A stretch of DNA of 64,000 nucleotides from Cricetulus griseus (Eukaryota; Chordata; Mammalia; Rodentia; Cricetidae), in NCBI RefSeq assembly GCF_003668045.3, contig NC_048596.1, positions 123,630,621-123,694,620 on the forward strand. Reading direction: 5' to 3'. Numbering within the stretch: position 1 is the first letter of the stretch; the number at the start of each line of letters is the position of its first letter. The notes below the pieces were generated by a model. The model was not told the origin of the DNA, made no database searches, and saw nothing but the letters and a program-made list of their open reading frames with translations. Position numbers and translations under genes: made by a program. Positions 12,384 to 24,479 of the stretch are shown here, one piece after another.

Positions 12384-12524
12384 AGCCGGCGGTGGTGGTA
12401 CATGTCTTTAATACACAGGCAGACCTCTGTGAGTTAGAGGCCACCGTGGTCTACAGAGTGAGTTCCAGGACAGCCAGGGCTACACAGAGAAACCCTGTCT
12501 CGAAAAAAAAAGAAAAAAAAAAAC
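12384..12524 (+). mobile_element. B1 SINE
   Basis: GCCGGCGGTGGTGGTACATG start with a small internal deletion, A-rich tail. Confidence 0.8.
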
Positions 12525-12949
12525 GAGCACATGAAAATAATTATGTTGTGTCTTTAAACACAATGAAACTATCTAATTAAGCCTAAATTCACTAAAGGTC
12601 AACAACACATAATCTCTCCAGACTCATAAAATGCATTATGTAAATAATAATTAAATCAACATGCCTTTTCTTTTTTCTCATCTCTAGCCTATTAGCCCTA
12701 GAAACACCAAAACATGGTGTGATTGGAATACATTTTAAAAGCTGCCATGTTTCGGTGAGATAATGTCATATAAAAATAACCCAAAGCCCACAGACACCAA
12801 ATCCTCTGACAGTTCATTAAACCCATAGCGTCATTTTTCAGGAAATCATCACTGTAGGGAAGACACTGTTGGAAAGACCGCAGGAGTGAAAGCCAATAGA
12901 GAAAAGGGAAAGAAAAACTGTTCTCTCCCTGTGGAAACATGAAGAGACC

Positions 12950-13870
12950 CCAGTGTTGAGTAAAATCAGCTGGAAAAGAGCAATCATATTGCATGATCCT
13001 ACCAGAGAACACACATGGACACTTAAAGCCAAATAGAAAGTCTTTATTCACCAGCTGGCAGGTACACTTGAACTTGCCCAAATCATGCAGCCCCAAGCCT
13101 CACTGCTCTTGGCCTTTTAAGCACAAAAACTATATCCTGGGTTGACACACTTCAGTTAGCCAGAAACAGGAGCACAGAAGACAAAACGTTAAGGTTAGTA
13201 CTGAATGAAAATGAGGACATGATTCCTGGTATGCTTGAGGAAAAGGGTTTTATTGTAGATATGAGGGAGAGCACAGTCAGGGGCATCCAGTAGGGTCCAA
13301 ACTGAACTGGGGCCATGAGATGAGAGGGAGGGAAAGAAAGAGGAAAAGAAAAGAGAAGGACAAGAGAAGGAACCAGAAGCCACGCAAGAAGAACCAAGAG
13401 GGTGCATAACCAACCCGGCAGAGTTATATAGGAATCAGAAACTGGTGGAAGGGGAAGAGAGCCTGGGCGCTGGGCTGAAGGGCTTTGGGAAGAGGGCTGG
13501 GTGAGAAGTGCTGAGGAGAGCCACAGGTACTGAGTGAGTTTTCGGGGGGTGGAGGGGGGGACCTGGCAAGTACATTTAGAGACTTTCCTGGCCACATTCT
13601 GACAGCATTGACTGAGGGTGGATCTCTGTTCAGATGATGTCACTAAAAGAGAGGAACCATGAGAAGTGCCAAAACCTCCTTCAGCTGTTTGAGCAGACCT
13701 GAGTCTCTGGAACACCAGATGACTCATAAAGGAGTCTCAGCTAACTGGAGACCCTCTAATTTGGCACCAAAGCTCAGAGCATTGCCTGCTTCCCTCACTT
13801 TGTCTGCAGAAACACTGTCTGGACGTACTGTCGGTCCCTAATCCTGTCATAACTTGGGTGGACCACAATT
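12950..13870 (-). repeat. Possible diverged LTR-type sequence
   Basis: Two TTTATT polyA-type signals (about 13041 and 13247) and a purine-rich stretch. No coding frame fits a known protein. Weak call. Confidence 0.25.
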
Positions 13871-14181
13871 TGACACAACCTTAGCTGATTGGGTAATGTA
13901 TGCATATATGCCAGTGAACATACACATTAAACCACATCTACACCTCGATGCTGGTCTCTAGAATCTGCTTCCCCAGAAACTCGTCACAACTCTGTCTGCC
14001 TTGGTGAGAAGAAGCAAAAACCCCCACATCTGACTTAATTTTTGTTCCTGTTTTGGCAACCATTGCTGTCTCTCTGCTGAGTCCCAAGGCCTGAATGGTG
14101 CTTCTATCATGGTGACAGTTGTGATTAGGTCTGGGAGCCTGTTACATATGTAGAAGTCAAAAACCAGACAGCTGAAAGTAG

Positions 14182-14360
14182 ACAGGCTGGAGAGATGGCT
14201 CAGCAGTTAAGAGCACTTGCTGTCCTTCCAGAGGATCCAAGTTTAGTTTCCAGAACTCACATCAGCCATCTGTAACTCCAGCTCCCAGGGATCTGATGCC
14301 TCTGACCAACTCCAGCACCTGAACCCAAGATGTATAAAAAAGAAAAGAAAAGAAAAAGAA
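14182..14360 (+). mobile_element. B3-type SINE
   Basis: 'ggctggagagatggctcagcag' head and 'cagctcccagggatctgatgcc' body. Confidence 0.8.
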
Positions 14361-14458
14361 ACTGTTGAAGGGTGATCACCAGGGCTGGGGGATATAGGAT
14401 GAGGGATGGGAAAGGTTGATAAGTAGGTACTGAGATCTGGTAAAAGAGAAGCAGAGGG

Positions 14459-14643
14459 GGCTGGAAAGATGGCTCAGAGGTTAAGAGCACTGGCTGCTCT
14501 TCCTAGAGGTCCTGAGTTCAATTCCCAGCAACCACCAGGTGATTTACAACCACCTGTAATGAGATCTGGTGCCCTCTTCTGGTATACAGGAATACATGCA
14601 GGCAAAAGGCTGTATACATAATAAATAAATAAATCTTTTTAAA
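14459..14643 (+). mobile_element. B2 SINE
   Basis: 'gctggaaagatggctcagagg' to an AATAAATAAATAAATC tail. Confidence 0.85.
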
Positions 14644-15007
14644 AGAGACAGAGATGGGAGAAAGTCCTGTGTCCCACTGCATAGCACAACAACTCTCAGT
14701 AACACTACTGTGGAACGCAACAGCTCTAAAAAGGACTTGGGAAGTTTTCCACATAAATAATTTGTAACTGTTGAGATAAATAGGTTTAGCATGATTTAAA
14801 TATTACACAGTGTCTACATGTTACAATGTATCGTATGCCATGCTATTAATATGCATATGTTTTTAGACTTTACTACCAGTTCAAAAATACACTGGCCTAG
14901 CTTTAGCATGCACAAGACCCTAGGTTTGATTCCCCAAATAATTTTTTTTCATCCTTTTTGAAGTAGAAACTCTCTCTAGCCCAGGCTATAAATACATTTC
15001 GTAGCAC

Positions 15008-15275
15008 AGGCTGAATGAAACACACCTTTAATCCTAGCACTCAGGAAGTGGAACAAAATATTTCTCTAGGAGTTCCAGAATGTCCTGGGTTACACTGTGA
15101 GATTCTGTCTCAAAAAAATAAAAATAAGAAGCTAAGCCACGTGGTAGTGGCTCATGCCTTTAATCCCAGCATTCAAGAGGCAGAGGCAGGTAGATCTCTG
15201 AGTTTAAAGCCAGCCTGGTCTACAGAGCAAGTTCCAGGATAGCCAGAGTTGTACAAAGAAACCCTGTCTCGAAGA
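15008..15275 (+). mobile_element. Two tandem B1 SINEs
   Basis: A degenerate B1 (15008-15128) followed at once by a better preserved one (15136-15275). Confidence 0.7.
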
Positions 15276-15449
15276 GACAAAGAAGTCTTATCACATATTC
15301 TGTAAATTTCCTACAATTGAAATTAAGACACTTTTTTATACTTTATTATTTGAACAAAGCTTTTAGAAGGAATGGTGTGGCCTCCCTTTCATAGTAAAGG
15401 CAGAACATTGTCTTACCTAAGATTTTGACTCTCAGCTGAACCTGATGAT

Positions 15450-15905
15450 GAGACACCAAACCAGAGCCATTCTAGAAAAGAGGACCAGAAAAAGAATATG
15501 GGACCCTCACCCCATGACCTTTGCAGCTGGCTCCAGGAAAAGCAGGCTGTCAGAAAGAACAGACAACCACAAACAGCCCCCTGGTTAGCCAATTAACAGA
15601 GTTGCAAAAACAACCTTTATGGGCACATGTGGCAGCAGAGAAAAATCTATGGCAACTCCCCAAACTTCCCAAACACCCTACCCAATCAGCTTTAAACCCA
15701 TACCCCTCACCCTATCCTGTGGTTTTTGTCTTTATAAACCCCTTGCTTGTGAGGCTCTAGGACCTTCTTCCGAAGCTGCTGTGTCAGTCTGTGGGATGAG
15801 GTCCCTGCCTAAGCTTGAACTCAATAAAGAAACCTTGTGCTTGCATTCTGTGAGCCGGCTCCAAGTGGAGGTCTCTCTGAGGGGTCTTGTGGACTGGGCA
15901 TAACA
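15450..15905 (+). repeat. Probable solo LTR with promoter and polyA signals
   Basis: TATAAACC near 15733 and CTCAATAAAG near 15822 have LTR spacing. A GGTCTCTCTGAGGGGTCTTG stretch near the end is of gammaretrovirus-type U5 style. No internal region adjoins, so it is solo. Borders are approximate; no target duplication was fixed. Confidence 0.6.
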
Positions 15906-16066
15906 ATGGCACATGCCTATAATGCTAGCAATGGGGAAGTTGAGTCGGGAATATCTGCTCAAGGTTATATTGGGCTACATATTGAATTTAAGCCCAGTAT
16001 GAGCTACATGAGACCCTGTGTTAACAAACATCAGAAAGTTTGAAAGAAAAAAAAAAAAAAAAAAAC
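15906..16066 (+). repeat. Diverged B1-like SINE
   Basis: 'ggcacatgcctataatgctagc' to 'gagaccctgtgttaac', then an A-run near 16048-16066; adjoins the probable solo LTR. Confidence 0.5.
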
Positions 16067-16069
16067 CTA

Positions 16070-16760
16070 GATTCTGGCTTTTGAATACCTTGGCTCCATA
16101 AGCAAACCTGAGTTCCAACTACAAGGCTCTGTCTGCAGTCAAATAGCTGCCAGGTTGAGAGTTATAAATAGATACATCAAGGCCTGATACACAATCCACA
16201 GCAGGTCTTACTAATATGAAAATCCCATTTGCAATGGCTTTTTCTACCCAACTGAATTGGCCCAGTGAGGTAATCCTGTTAAAACCAAATCCCTGTCTCA
16301 AGAGGCCCCAGGACTTGTTATTTGCATAGATTTGCATATCAATCCCTAGTTTATAAAAATCCTCATTAAGGAATGGATTTCTCCCTAGCTGCTGAAATCG
16401 AAGAAGCCAAACATTTTGGCCCAATGTGTTAAATAAAATTGGCCTAACCTCTCTCTCCTTGGTACTTTTAATAACCTCCACTACTTATTTTATATTAAGT
16501 AAGACTTCACCCAAACTCAAGTTTTACCCAGAAATTTTCTGCTGAGGATGGGGGGATAAGATGCTCAAAGTGGATATTCCTTTGCTGGAGAATCGGAAGG
16601 AAGGAATCAAGGAACACTTGAAGCCAGCCAGTGCAGGCCAGAGAAGCCCTGCCCAAGGGCAGGCACCACACTGCGTCTCCAGAGATGTTTCTTGGTCTGC
16701 TTCTGCCTCTGCGTTCCTGTTTTCTTTAACTCACTTCCCTTTTCCCAGCACTCCTTCCTT
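16070..16760. other. No feature recognised
   Basis: Contains a minus-strand open frame (16119-16481, 120 codons) without a family match; probably old repeat sequence. Confidence 0.4.
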
Positions 16761-16764
16761 AGTC

Positions 16765-16905
16765 TTCTTGTCCCCATCTGTAACTCGAGTTCCAGGGGAT
16801 GTGGTACCCTCTTCTGGCCTTCAAAAGCATCAAGCATATACACAGTGCACATATATACATGTGGGCAAAACACACATACATATAAATGTTTTTTAAAAAA
16901 TATGC
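16765..16905 (+). repeat. B3 SINE 3' part
   Basis: 'ccatctgtaactcgagttccagggg' through 'aaaacacacatac'; head missing. Confidence 0.6.
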
Positions 16906-16911
16906 AGAGAC

Positions 16912-17079
16912 GGCCGGGTGTTGGTGGTGCACGCCTTTAATCCCAACACTCTGGAGGAAGAGGCAGGCGGATCTCTGTGAGTTTGAGGCCAGCATGGTCT
17001 CCAGAGCAAGTGCCAGGATAGGCTCTAAAGCTACACAGAGAAACCATGTCTTGAAAAACCAAAAAAAAAAAAAAAAAAA
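16912..17079 (+). mobile_element. B1 SINE
   Basis: Full-length; has the 'ctccagagcaagtgccaggataggctc' variant common in this window. Confidence 0.8.
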
Positions 17080-17536
17080 TCAGAGACGTGAATAAAATAA
17101 ATCATTTTAAAAAAAAGAGAGAGTGAGACTTTTCATAAATTGTTGTGCTAGCCTGGCCTCTGGGCACCAGGTACACATATGCACACATACTTCCTCTAAC
17201 AATATGCACACTTGCACAATCTGATATATGATACACACAGAGACACATACATAATATTCATTACCATCTTCCCAGAAATACCACCAGAACTTCCTGTGTA
17301 TCGAACCAAGACATGTTTCTTACCTAACTGTAGTTAGACACAGCCTCCCCTTGACCAACAGACTCAGAAGCAGTGGCTCAGAAGCAGAACTTGTTGGGAT
17401 TCAATGTCCCAATTCAAAGGGTTTGAGGAGGTTTTCAATATGGGTATATGTAATGGTGTAATTAATTAACTTTTCTTGTTTTGGTGACAAAATATCCAAA
17501 ATATCTGACAAAAGCTACTTAAGAAGGAAGGGTTTG

Positions 17537-17959
17537 CAATCACAAAAAGACAAACATGTTATGTACTCACTCATATGTGGATTTTAGACAAGAGAGTAAT
17601 GGATTACCAGCCTACAATCCACACTGCCAGAGAAACTAGTAAACAAGGAGAACCCTAAAAGAGACAAACTTTGTCCCCTGGAGAAGGGAAAAGGGTCAGG
17701 ATCCCCTGAGCAAATTGAGATCATGGGAAGAGGGGGGAGGGAGCTATGAGAATGAGAAGGGAAAAAGAGGAAGGATGCAGAGGTCATGAGGGAGCAGAAA
17801 GGTTGAGTCAGGTGTAGATTAGAAGAAAGGATATGTGATAGGTAGGGTTTTAGTTGGGGAGGTGGTAGGGGAGGAAGTGGGGGAGAAGGGAACTGGGATT
17901 GTCATGTAATTCAATCTTGTTTGTAATTCAAACAAAAAATGACAAAAAAAAAAAAAAAA
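17537..17959 (+). mobile_element. 5'-truncated L1 3' end
   Basis: End of ORF2 and 3' UTR, finishing in an A-run at 17942-17959. Flanked by AAGGAAGGGTTTG at 17524-17536 and 17960-17972, a 13-bp target duplication. Same subfamily as the element at 27385. Confidence 0.8.
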
Positions 17960-17974
17960 AAGGAAGGGTTTGGC

Positions 17975-18280
17975 CAAGCATGGCGGCACATGCCTTTAAT
18001 GTCAGCAGTCAGGTGGATCTCTAAAAATTCGAAATCAGCCTTGTGTACATATTGAGTTGCAAAGCTCAATAATTCTTTTAAGAGCTTGGTTGCTCAATCA
18101 ATGGACCGGGATTCAATTCATAGCACCAATATAGTCCCATTCATCCATAGTCAGTTCCAAGGAATCTGATGCCCTCCTTCTGACCACCACACACACAAAC
18201 ACCAGATACACACATGGTACACTGACATGTGAGCAAAACACTCATGCACATAAAATGAGTTAATTTTTAATTTTTAAAAG
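17975..18280 (+). repeat. Truncated B1 followed by B3 SINE
   Basis: B1 head 17975-18065; B3 'aagagcttggttgctcaatc' to 'aaaatgagttaattttta'. Confidence 0.55.
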
Positions 18281-18580
18281 GGGGTTGGTTTATAGTCCAG
18301 AAGGATACAGTGGATCATGGTAAAGAATATATGGTACCAGGAACATGAGAAAGCCAAGCATACTGATCCTCAGTCAGGAAATGGAGAGAGAGATGAATGA
18401 CATACTCAGGTTTCTTTCTTCTTTGTATTCAGTCTGGGACCCCAGCCCACAGAATTTAGAGTACATCTTCCCACCTTGATTAGCCCAACAGAGAAACTCT
18501 GTCACAGACTTGCCCAGAAGTGTGACTCCTAGGTGACTCCAAATCCTGTCAAGTCGACAATATAAACCATCAATATACAG
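18280..18580. repeat. Fragment related to the 56195 repeat
   Basis: Shares the opening around 'tttatagtccagaaggatac' and the closing 'cctgtcaagtcgacaatat' parts of this rodent repeat type. Confidence 0.35.
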
Positions 18581-18584
18581 TTAA

Positions 18585-19180
18585 TTATTTCCATTGTCAC
18601 TTGAGATAAAGAAAGGCTGAGAGCATTAGCAGGACACTTTCAGATGCATCTATGAAGGTGTTCCAGAGAGCATTAGCCAAGTCCTGAATACAGACAGCAC
18701 CTGTTCTCTGGAGCTGGGATCCTACACTGAACACAAAGGGGAAAGGGAGAGACCCAGTTGGGCACTAAGCACTTTCCTCTGATACCTGGTCCTCTGCTGT
18801 GTGAGCATAATGAAACAGGAACCATGTCCCCTCAAACTGTCAGCCAAAGATGCCTCTTTCCTTCGCTTAAGTAGTCAACTGTTTTGAAAGCAGACTCTAC
18901 CCGTATCAACAATCCCTATGTGAGTGATATGTTTTCAGAAACCCCTAGCACAAGCACTGCATTTTGTAGTTTGCAGTTTTAGTTTTCTGGCTGAAAATTT
19001 TCTGAAATAAACAGTTGTGCTGACATGAGTGGTTGCAATCTTCATAGACACTGGCATACAATCATCCACACTCCCCACCTCAGTCAGACTCTTCAGGCCT
19101 CCATCTTTCTCCCTCTGGCTCAGCATTCCACTTTTTTCCTGTTAAAGAGCTTATTTTCTTCCAATATACATCTGTAATTC
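18585..19180. other. No feature recognised
   Basis: Unique-looking sequence without repeats or convincing frames. Confidence 0.5.
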
Positions 19181-19184
19181 AGGG

Positions 19185-19400
19185 ACTGGAGAGGAGCTTC
19201 AATCAGTACTGTGCCTGCTGCAGGTGCCTGAAGATCTCTGTGTTTAGATCTCCAGCATCCAAGCCAGGTACAGCTATGTGTATCTGAAACCCCAGCATTG
19301 TGGAGCCAAGAGACAGGCAGAACCCAGGAGTTCATTGGCAGGTTAGCCTAGCCAAATGGATGAGCTACAAATTCAGTGAGAGATTCTGTTTCAAAAAGTA
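19185..19400 (+). repeat. B4-like SINE
   Basis: 'gggactggagaggagcttcaatc' head fused to a B1-like 'cccagcattgtggagcc' part. Confidence 0.5.
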
Positions 19401-19411
19401 AGACAAAATTA

Positions 19412-19560
19412 GGGGCCTGGTGAAATGTCTTTAATCCTAGTGCTCTGGGGAGGCAGGCAAATCTCCAAGTGTTCAAGGACAGCCTTGCTTACATAGTGAG
19501 TTCCAGGACAGCTAGGGCTACAAAGAGAAACACTGTCTCAAAAAACTAAATAAATAAAAA
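19412..19560 (+). mobile_element. B1 SINE
   Basis: 'gcctggtgaaatgtctttaatcc' to 'cactgtctcaaaaaac'. Confidence 0.7.
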
Positions 19561-19684
19561 TTTAAAATAAGGTAGAAAGTAACTAAGAAAGATACCTAAA
19601 GTTGACCTCTGGTCTCCACATTCACAAATGCATGCCAACTTAACTTACACCTACATATGTAGACTGTGTATGCTAGTCAGATTG

Positions 19685-19745
<61 letters not shown>
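19685..19745. repeat. (GATA)n microsatellite
   Basis: About 15 uninterrupted GATA units. Confidence 0.95.
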
Positions 19746-19769
19746 TTTGATATTTGCAATACAATCATG

Positions 19770-19890
19770 TTCAGTGGCACACACATATAGTCTCAGCTAT
19801 TCTCTGGGAGGCAGAGGCAGGAGGATCATTTCAGCCCAGGAGTTCAAGACCAAAGGGGGAACATAGTGAGACTCCCTATCTCTAAATAAG
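19770..19890 (+). repeat. Diverged B1 SINE
   Basis: 'ctgggaggcagaggcaggagg' core and 'actccctatctctaaataag' end. Confidence 0.55.
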
Positions 19891-19899
19891 TAAGTGTAA

Positions 19900-20290
19900 T
19901 GCATTCTCATTAGTGGGAAGTTCAAGAATAAAAAGCTTTAGAGGACATGATCATATTCATGAGGTGGCTAGAGAAGGGGAATGTATTTATTATTCTCTGG
20001 GTGCTACTGTAACAATGATTTGAAAAACAAATCAGATGGTTTCAAGCAAAAGGAAGTCAAATGTGGAAGGATTAGTCCCAGGAGGCTCTAGGAGAGAATC
20101 AATGTCATGCTTCTCTTCCAGTTTCCTGTGGCTCCCAAAAACCCTTGGCCTCTTTGGTCTTGGGGCTGCAGAAAAACAGTCACTGTCACTATTGTCAGAG
20201 TATGTGTCACTGTGTGCCATCTCCCTTACTGACTCAAAGAACGTCACCATAAACCCTGAACCATCAATTTCATTTCAACATCTTTAACTT
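19900..20290. other. Unassigned stretch with one unusual short frame
   Basis: A minus-strand frame (20032-20250) has an acidic Ser/Asp-rich start and a KRPR basic cluster. No family recognised; possibly a decayed pseudogene. Confidence 0.3.
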
Positions 20291-20519
20291 AGCCAGCCTA
20301 GTGGCCCATGCCTGCAATCCCAACTTCTTGAGAAGCTGAGGGAAGAGAATTACAATTGGCAACTTGTTTGGTGCCATTTCCTGGGAAGATACAAACATCT
20401 CTTCATTCAGACGAGGCCTGGTCATCCAACCAGACAGCTGAAGTCTAGCTTGATGAACCAGTGACTTCAAAAAAAAAGTTCGCTTCTTTTATTTGTTTTA
20501 TTTTTGGTTTTTGTTTGTT

Positions 20520-20655
20520 TTGTCAAGACAGGGTTTCTCTGGTAGCCCTGGCTGTCCTGGAACTCACTTTGTAGACAGGCTGGCCTTGAACTCGCAGAGA
20601 TAGGCCTGCCTCTGACTCCCCAGTGCTAGGATTAAAGGTGTGCACCAACATCACC
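20520..20655 (-). mobile_element. B1 SINE
   Basis: Reverse B1, GTCAAGACAGGGTTTCTCTGG to GTGTGCACCAACA. Confidence 0.8.
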
Positions 20656-21082
20656 ACACCAACCCTGGCTTCACTGTGGTTTCTTGCAGAGCATGGTTTG
20701 AAGGCAGTTGCATCATCAAAAGGCCCACCACAACACTGATGAAGACTCATGACAGCTGTATTCCTAGAGCTCCCGGTTCAATCTGCAGGCAGCTCCACCA
20801 GAGTCTCCTCTCAGCAATTGTTCACTGCTTATATAATATAGGGGAGGAGCCTGGTGAACCTGTGACTTTCCTGATCTTGTAAGCCTCCTGAGCATTATCG
20901 TGCTTCCCTCCTTCCTTGTAACACAACCTCAGCCCCTATCTCAAAATTAGAAGGAGAAGGAAGAAGGAGGGAAGAAAAGAGAAAAACTACGAGCTGGAAT
21001 GGTCTCATTGCTTAAACAGCTGGCTAGCATGCACTAGGCCCTAGATTCCATCTCTAGCATCACGGATAAAAAATAGTAAGCA

Positions 21083-21290
21083 GGCTGGACTTGATGGTGA
21101 ATGCCTTTAGTCCCAGTACTGAGGAGACACACACAGACAAATCTATTGAAGTTTGAGGCCAGTCTGGTCTACAAAGTGATTGCCAGGACAGCTACACAAA
21201 GAAACCCTGTCTCAAAAAAAAGAAAAAGAAAAAGAAAACAAAGAAAAAGAAAAAGAAAGAAGGAAGGAAGGAAGGAGAGAAAAAAGAAAA
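21083..21290 (+). mobile_element. B1 SINE with long A/G tail
   Basis: B1 to about 21215 and then an almost pure purine tail of AAAAAG/GGAA units. Confidence 0.7.
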
Positions 21291-21583
21291 ACCAACAACA
21301 AAAAATAGTAATCATTTTTTAAAAGGTGGGTGGGAAGAGGGGCTCATGAAACTGTACCCCCTCTCTGAGGGCCTAATGGCAGTTCCTGGTTGCCAGGGAA
21401 GGGGGCATCACTGAATTCAGCCTTACAACCACTAGCAGCCATGCTCCAGTCAATAACATTTCACTCACACACATGCAAGCAGGTGTATTTAAACTTGGTA
21501 AGTTACAGAAAAAAAAAAAAAGCACTGTATGAAAACAGGAGGACATTTTATGAAAAACAAAGGGTTTGGTGGGGAGAGGACAG

Positions 21584-21725
21584 TCCTAGTTTGCTTTCTG
21601 TTGCTGTGATAAACACCATAACCAAAAGTAACATAGGTAAGGAAAGGGTTAAGTTCATTTTACACTTCCAGGTATGGTCCATCACTGCCAGAAGCTGGTA
21701 TAGCCAGGGCTATAGAGTGAAATCC
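21584..21725. repeat. LTR-like repeat fragment
   Basis: 'tttgctttctgttgctgtgataaacacc' start resembles the ends of the repeats at 5284 and 56195. Confidence 0.35.
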
Positions 21726-21729
21726 TATT

Positions 21730-21856
21730 TAAAAAAAAAAAAAGAAAGAAAGAAAGGAAGGAAGGAAGGAAGGAAGGAAGGAAGGAAGGAAGAGAAAGAA
21801 GGAAGAAATGGAAGGAAGGAAGGAAGGGAGGGGAGGGAGGGAGGGAGGGAAGAAAA
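21730..21856. repeat. Purine-only (GGAA/GAAA/GGGA)n tract
   Basis: More than 120 bases with hardly a pyrimidine on the plus strand. Confidence 0.9.
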
Positions 21857-21992
21857 GAAGGGCTAGGAATCTAGATCTAGGCTGTGGGGATGTTTACTGC
21901 TTCCACACTCATTAGACACCAGTTTGTGTTCCTAAATCAGTCCATGGGGTTTTGTTTTATGCTGTGAGACCTTGAGCATTCTTGAAAAACAT

Positions 21993-22190
21993 AGAAGGCA
22001 GCGGGGCGTTGGTGGCGCATGCCTTTAATCTCAGCTCTCGGGAGGCAGAGGCAGGTGGATCTCTGTGAGTTGGAGAACAGCCTGGTCTACAAGAGCTAGT
22101 TCCAGGACAGCCTCCAAACCCATAGAGAAATTCTGTCTCAAAAAAAAAAAAAAAGGAGAAGAAGAAAAAGAAAAAGAAAAACATAGAAGG
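21993..22190 (+). mobile_element. B1 SINE with A/G tail
   Basis: GCGGGGCGTTGGTGGCGCATG start; 'acaagagctagttccaggacagcctcc' variant; tail to about 22190. Confidence 0.8.
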
Positions 22191-22260
22191 CATTTGCCCC
22201 AAGATTCACACAGAAAAGCCTGTCTAAATATATATTTTCATACAAATATGCGTACACGTG

Positions 22261-22263
<3 letters not shown>

Positions 22264-22301
<38 letters not shown>
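22264..22301. repeat. (CA)n microsatellite
   Basis: About 19 CA units adjoining a reverse B3. Confidence 0.95.
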
Positions 22302-22304
<3 letters not shown>

Positions 22305-22470
22305 AGATGTGTGCAGATACCCAAGGAGGCCAGAAGAGGGTGCTGGATCCCTTTGAGCTGGGTTTACAGGTGGTAGTAAGCTACCCAGCGCCAGGACTGA
22401 GAACTGAACTTGGAACTTCAAGAAGAGCAGTATGCGCTCTCAGCCACTGAGTCACTCATCCCTCCAGCCC
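22302..22470 (-). mobile_element. B3-type SINE
   Basis: Reverse: 'ggccagaagagggtgctggatc' to 'ctgagtcactcatccctccagccc'. Confidence 0.7.
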
Positions 22471-22474
22471 ATTA

Positions 22475-24200
22475 ACAAAATTGTAAAGAGAAAGAACAAC
22501 AACAACAACAACAAAAAAAAATACTTTTAAAGGAAGGGCCATTTTGAAGACCTTTGGGTTCCAATGAACAACTCGATGGACCTTTAATGAGATAGATTCT
22601 TCAGGAAGTTGGCAGGGCTGGGAAACGGGAGCCTCTGAGATGCCTGAGGCAGGGGGAGGGTTCAAGGATGCTGTCTCATTCATACACACTCAAGCAGTTA
22701 CCATTGCCCTTCCTCACTGTGCTCCTGAAGCTCATTCAAAGCTAACACTCAAGCACCAGTGACATCTGGTAGCATGGGTAACCGTGGGCAACCAGCTTCA
22801 CTCACTGTTGTCCTAGCAACAGTGGTGTTCTTCAGTTGGGTTTCCACTGTGAAGTAATCACAGCTCTTTGAGGTGGACTCCTCCACACTTGCAGTCTTTT
22901 ACATCAATGGCATTCATGAATAAGCCTCAATTAGATGCAATTACAACTGAGCTATGGAGTCAGATTTGCATAGCCTTCCATCAAGCCTAGCAAACTCATG
23001 AATTGTGTATCTGGTGCCACTCAGGAATAGGGTGCCATTTGCTGAAAAAAAAACAAAAAACCTACATTGTTCCAACTCAAGGAGGGCAACCTCTCCTCCA
23101 CATCCTTACCTCCCCTCCAAAGATAAATAGAAGTGGAATCCACAGCTTCTGAGCCCAGCTCAGTGCTGTTTATAAAAGAGAGAGAGAGATGTGGAAGGGA
23201 GCGGGGAGGGAGGGAGAATAGAAAAGGAGGAAAAAAATAGCCCAATGTAATTAGCACCACATTTACCTGGAGAAACCTCAAGTTTACATGACCCAGGGTC
23301 ATCCCACTAGAAAATGATGGAGCCACAATTGAGAGTCACTTCCCACAGCTTCTCCTCCTGCCACTAACCCTGGAGCCAGTAATGGAATGTTTCTTTGAGT
23401 TGTTTGAAAGATGAGTTTCATGATGCCCATGTGAAAATAGTGTGTGTCCCTGTATCCATCAAAGGTCAGTGGGAGGTGACTCAGTCTTGGGAAGCCCAGA
23501 ACTGGCTGTTGAATGACAAGCTCCCAATGACTTACGGCCTAAATGGCTGGCTGTCTCTGGCCCACCCACACTCAAATGCATTATGGCCTCCCCTGCCTTC
23601 ATGCAGTCCCATTGCATGGGCTCTGAGAAGTCAATCCACCCCTGTCCTGCCCTGGGTATTAATAGAGTCTGGAAGGAAGCAAGGTAGAGAAGCCTTAACT
23701 GTCCCTCTAATAAGGCATGTTCCTGTTCCAAGTAGGTGGCTTACGATCCTTTGAGTCCCTATGGCTTGTGGTAGGAATGGGTAGGGAGAATCACTCGAGA
23801 AGATAGGCACCCCTGTGCTTAGATGACTGTTTCTGTATGTCCAAGTCCCAGCAGCCAGCTTTTGACCGTCATAAAAAGGATGATGCACAAGTCAGAGTCA
23901 TAGTGGCAATAAAAGCAGACTGTAATTCTAACATCCATCCTAATGGTCAGCCTTAGCCTTCAGGAGCTTCCCGAAGCCTCCCACGGGTTCCTGGGGCTGT
24001 AATTTACTGCTGATGGCTCCTGTTGGCGCAGGTTCAAGGCTTTCATCAAAAGAAGCAGTTGTAAGGCATATCTGTAAGTCATGTCTTGGCTGTGATTCAT
24101 CTGAAGGTGTTATGATGCAGATTTTATTTCTGGGAACGAGGATAAGGCAAACCGAGGATTATGTGGTCAAAGAATTGTTTGATTAGTAATTTGGGGGATG
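22475..24200. other. SINE-poor stretch
   Basis: 1.7 kb with no SINE seen apart from a (CAA)n run at 22497-22513 and (GA) at 23179. It may hold conserved non-coding sequence; no exon recognised. Confidence 0.45.
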
Positions 24201-24203
24201 GGG

Positions 24204-24342
24204 CTGAGACAGGGTTTCTGTGTGGAGCTCTGACTGTCCTGAAACTGGATCTGCAGACCAAGTTAGTCTTGAATTCAGAGATCTGTCTGTCTCTGCCTCC
24301 CAAATGGCTAGAACTAAAGTCATGTGCCACCATACCTGGCTG
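24204..24342 (-). mobile_element. Diverged B1 SINE
   Basis: Reverse: GAGACAGGGTTTCTGTGTGG to CCACCATACCTGGCTG. Confidence 0.75.
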
Positions 24343-24479
24343 TTTTATGAACTTTTTAAAAACATTAGGGGTTGGTCTTAAAGATTTACACACTAATGGA
24401 AGAATTAGATTTGGGCACTAAAATAGTTAAGAAGAGTAGAACCAAAAAAAGTAAGAGTTGGTCATGAAGACTGAAGGGA

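Noticed and set aside
16119..16481. 120-codon minus-strand frame
   Set aside because: No recognised family; lies among old repeats; length is within chance expectation for a 64-kb window.
20032..20250. 72-codon minus-strand frame with acidic and basic clusters
   Set aside because: Suggestive composition but no match to any protein I can name and no exon signals.
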